Made by a program: the position numbers and the translations under genes. Below, in pieces: positions 63,559-64,000 of a stretch of DNA of 64,000 bases. This DNA is from UBA822 sp965249775 (GTDB lineage Bacteria; Gemmatimonadota; Gemmatimonadetes; Longimicrobiales; Gaopeijiaceae), in the NCBI GenBank assembly GCA_965249775.1, contig OZ252253.1:124001-188000 (forward strand), read 5' to 3'. The notes beneath the pieces were generated by a model. It did no database searches. It was given only the letters and a program-made list of their open reading frames with translations, and was not told the DNA's origin. Within the stretch, counting starts at the first letter, position 1. The number at the start of each line of letters is the position of its first letter.

Positions 63559-64000
63559 ATGAAGCCGATCCACATGAAGCCGAGATCCACGTCCGGTGCG
63601 CTTCTCTCTCTTTTCGCGCTTTCCGTCATCGTAGCGGCCGAGCCGGCCGCCGGTCAGCTGAGTGCCGACCGGTTCGCGGGGATGCCCGCACGGAGCATTG
63701 GCCCGGCCGGTTCCGCAGGCCGGATCTCGGCGATCGACGCGGTCGTGTCGGATCCCAATGTCGTATATGTAGGGGCGGCGACCGGCGGGCTGTGGAAATC
63801 CCTCAATGGGGGCCAAACATGGCGGGCGGTTTTCGACGATCAACCCGTCTCGGACATCGGCGCGGTCTCAATCAATCAGGCCTACCCCGACATCGTGTGG
63901 GTCGGGATCGGAGGAGGGAACGGCACTGAGGATGAGGAGGTGGCCGCCGTATACCGGTCGCTCGACGGTGGCGAAACGTGGGCCGCCAGAGGGCTTGAGG
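63559..64000 (+). CDS. BNR/VPS10-like repeat exported protein (3' end outside window)
   Basis: The open frame runs to the window edge. It has a signal peptide (SGALLSLFALSVIVAAEPAAGQL), then IGPAGSAGRISAIDAVVSDPNVVYVGAATGGLWKSLNGGQTW and a second SLDGGETW, which are BNR (Asp-box) repeats of the sortilin/VPS10-like type. Such proteins are typically about 1000 residues, exported and of unclear activity. ATG at 63559 or 63574 may start it; short direct repeats (CATGAAGC(T/C)GAGATCC) around 63541-63590 create the duplicate starts. Confidence 0.85.
   Translation, partial: MKPIHMKPRSTSGALLSLFALSVIVAAEPAAGQLSADRFAGMPARSIGPAGSAGRISAIDAVVSDPNVVYVGAATGGLWKSLNGGQTWRAVFDDQPVSDIGAVSINQAYPDIVWVGIGGGNGTEDEEVAAVYRSLDGGETWAARGLE

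Overview
The window is GC-rich chromosomal DNA that fits a Gemmatimonadota-type bacterium. The pointers are tandem paralogues of Ser/Thr kinases fused to PD40/TolB-like propellers, a GlnRS with a YqeY tail, minor pilins, a BNR/VPS10-like gene at the right edge, and a conserved housekeeping core. The phylum is inferred from gene style, not from a marker comparison. No prophage, insertion sequence with a transposase, or CRISPR array was seen.

Layout. 1-9.8 kb: accessory DNA with a PIN toxin end, three tandem kinase/propeller genes (only the middle one intact), a RelE/ParE-type toxin-antitoxin pair between the first two, and two inverted copies of a 128-bp repeat. 9.8-25.1 kb: a dense rightward core block, starting with a structured, terminator-ending leader and an AUU-initiated infC, then rpmI, rplT, pheS, pheT, a coiled-coil gene, zapA, rny, folD, xseA, xseB, ispA, dxs, nadK and recN. 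25-30 kb: a convergent outer-membrane gene, tRNA-Gly and tRNA-Cys, two small ORFs and a six-hairpin-type protein.

30.3-41.5 kb is the most distinctive region. Two divergently organised minor-pilin clusters (PilV/W/X on +; FimT/V/W/X on -) bracket genes for a HEAT-repeat protein, an HD-GYP protein, a response regulator broken by a stop codon, an unknown protein, and two paralogous membrane/coiled-coil proteins. Three promoter-like sites of sigma-54 type (GG-N10-GC) lie upstream of pilin transcription units, two of them inside a duplicated regulatory segment. In the minus-strand cluster, (GAY)n microsatellites at gene junctions give two pilins C-terminal tails of 31 and 21 aspartates and also lie at the start of the following gene.

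41.8-50.3 kb: an APC/USP transporter, a ~300-bp inverted-repeat element, a fused polyprenol-kinase-like plus DUF92 (VTE5/VTE6-like) gene, a small membrane protein, an SSS symporter and convergent glnS. 50.4-54 kb: a secreted metallophosphatase, an orphan Fur-box promoter followed by two terminators (a candidate iron-responsive small RNA), a small basic protein and a repeat-rich secreted protein. 54-64 kb: rho with a long disordered N-terminus, an SRPBCC protein, the conserved divergent tesA / ybbA-ybbP arrangement, a DUF4136 lipoprotein, an aminotransferase, an outer-membrane protein, and the start of a large BNR-repeat secreted protein.
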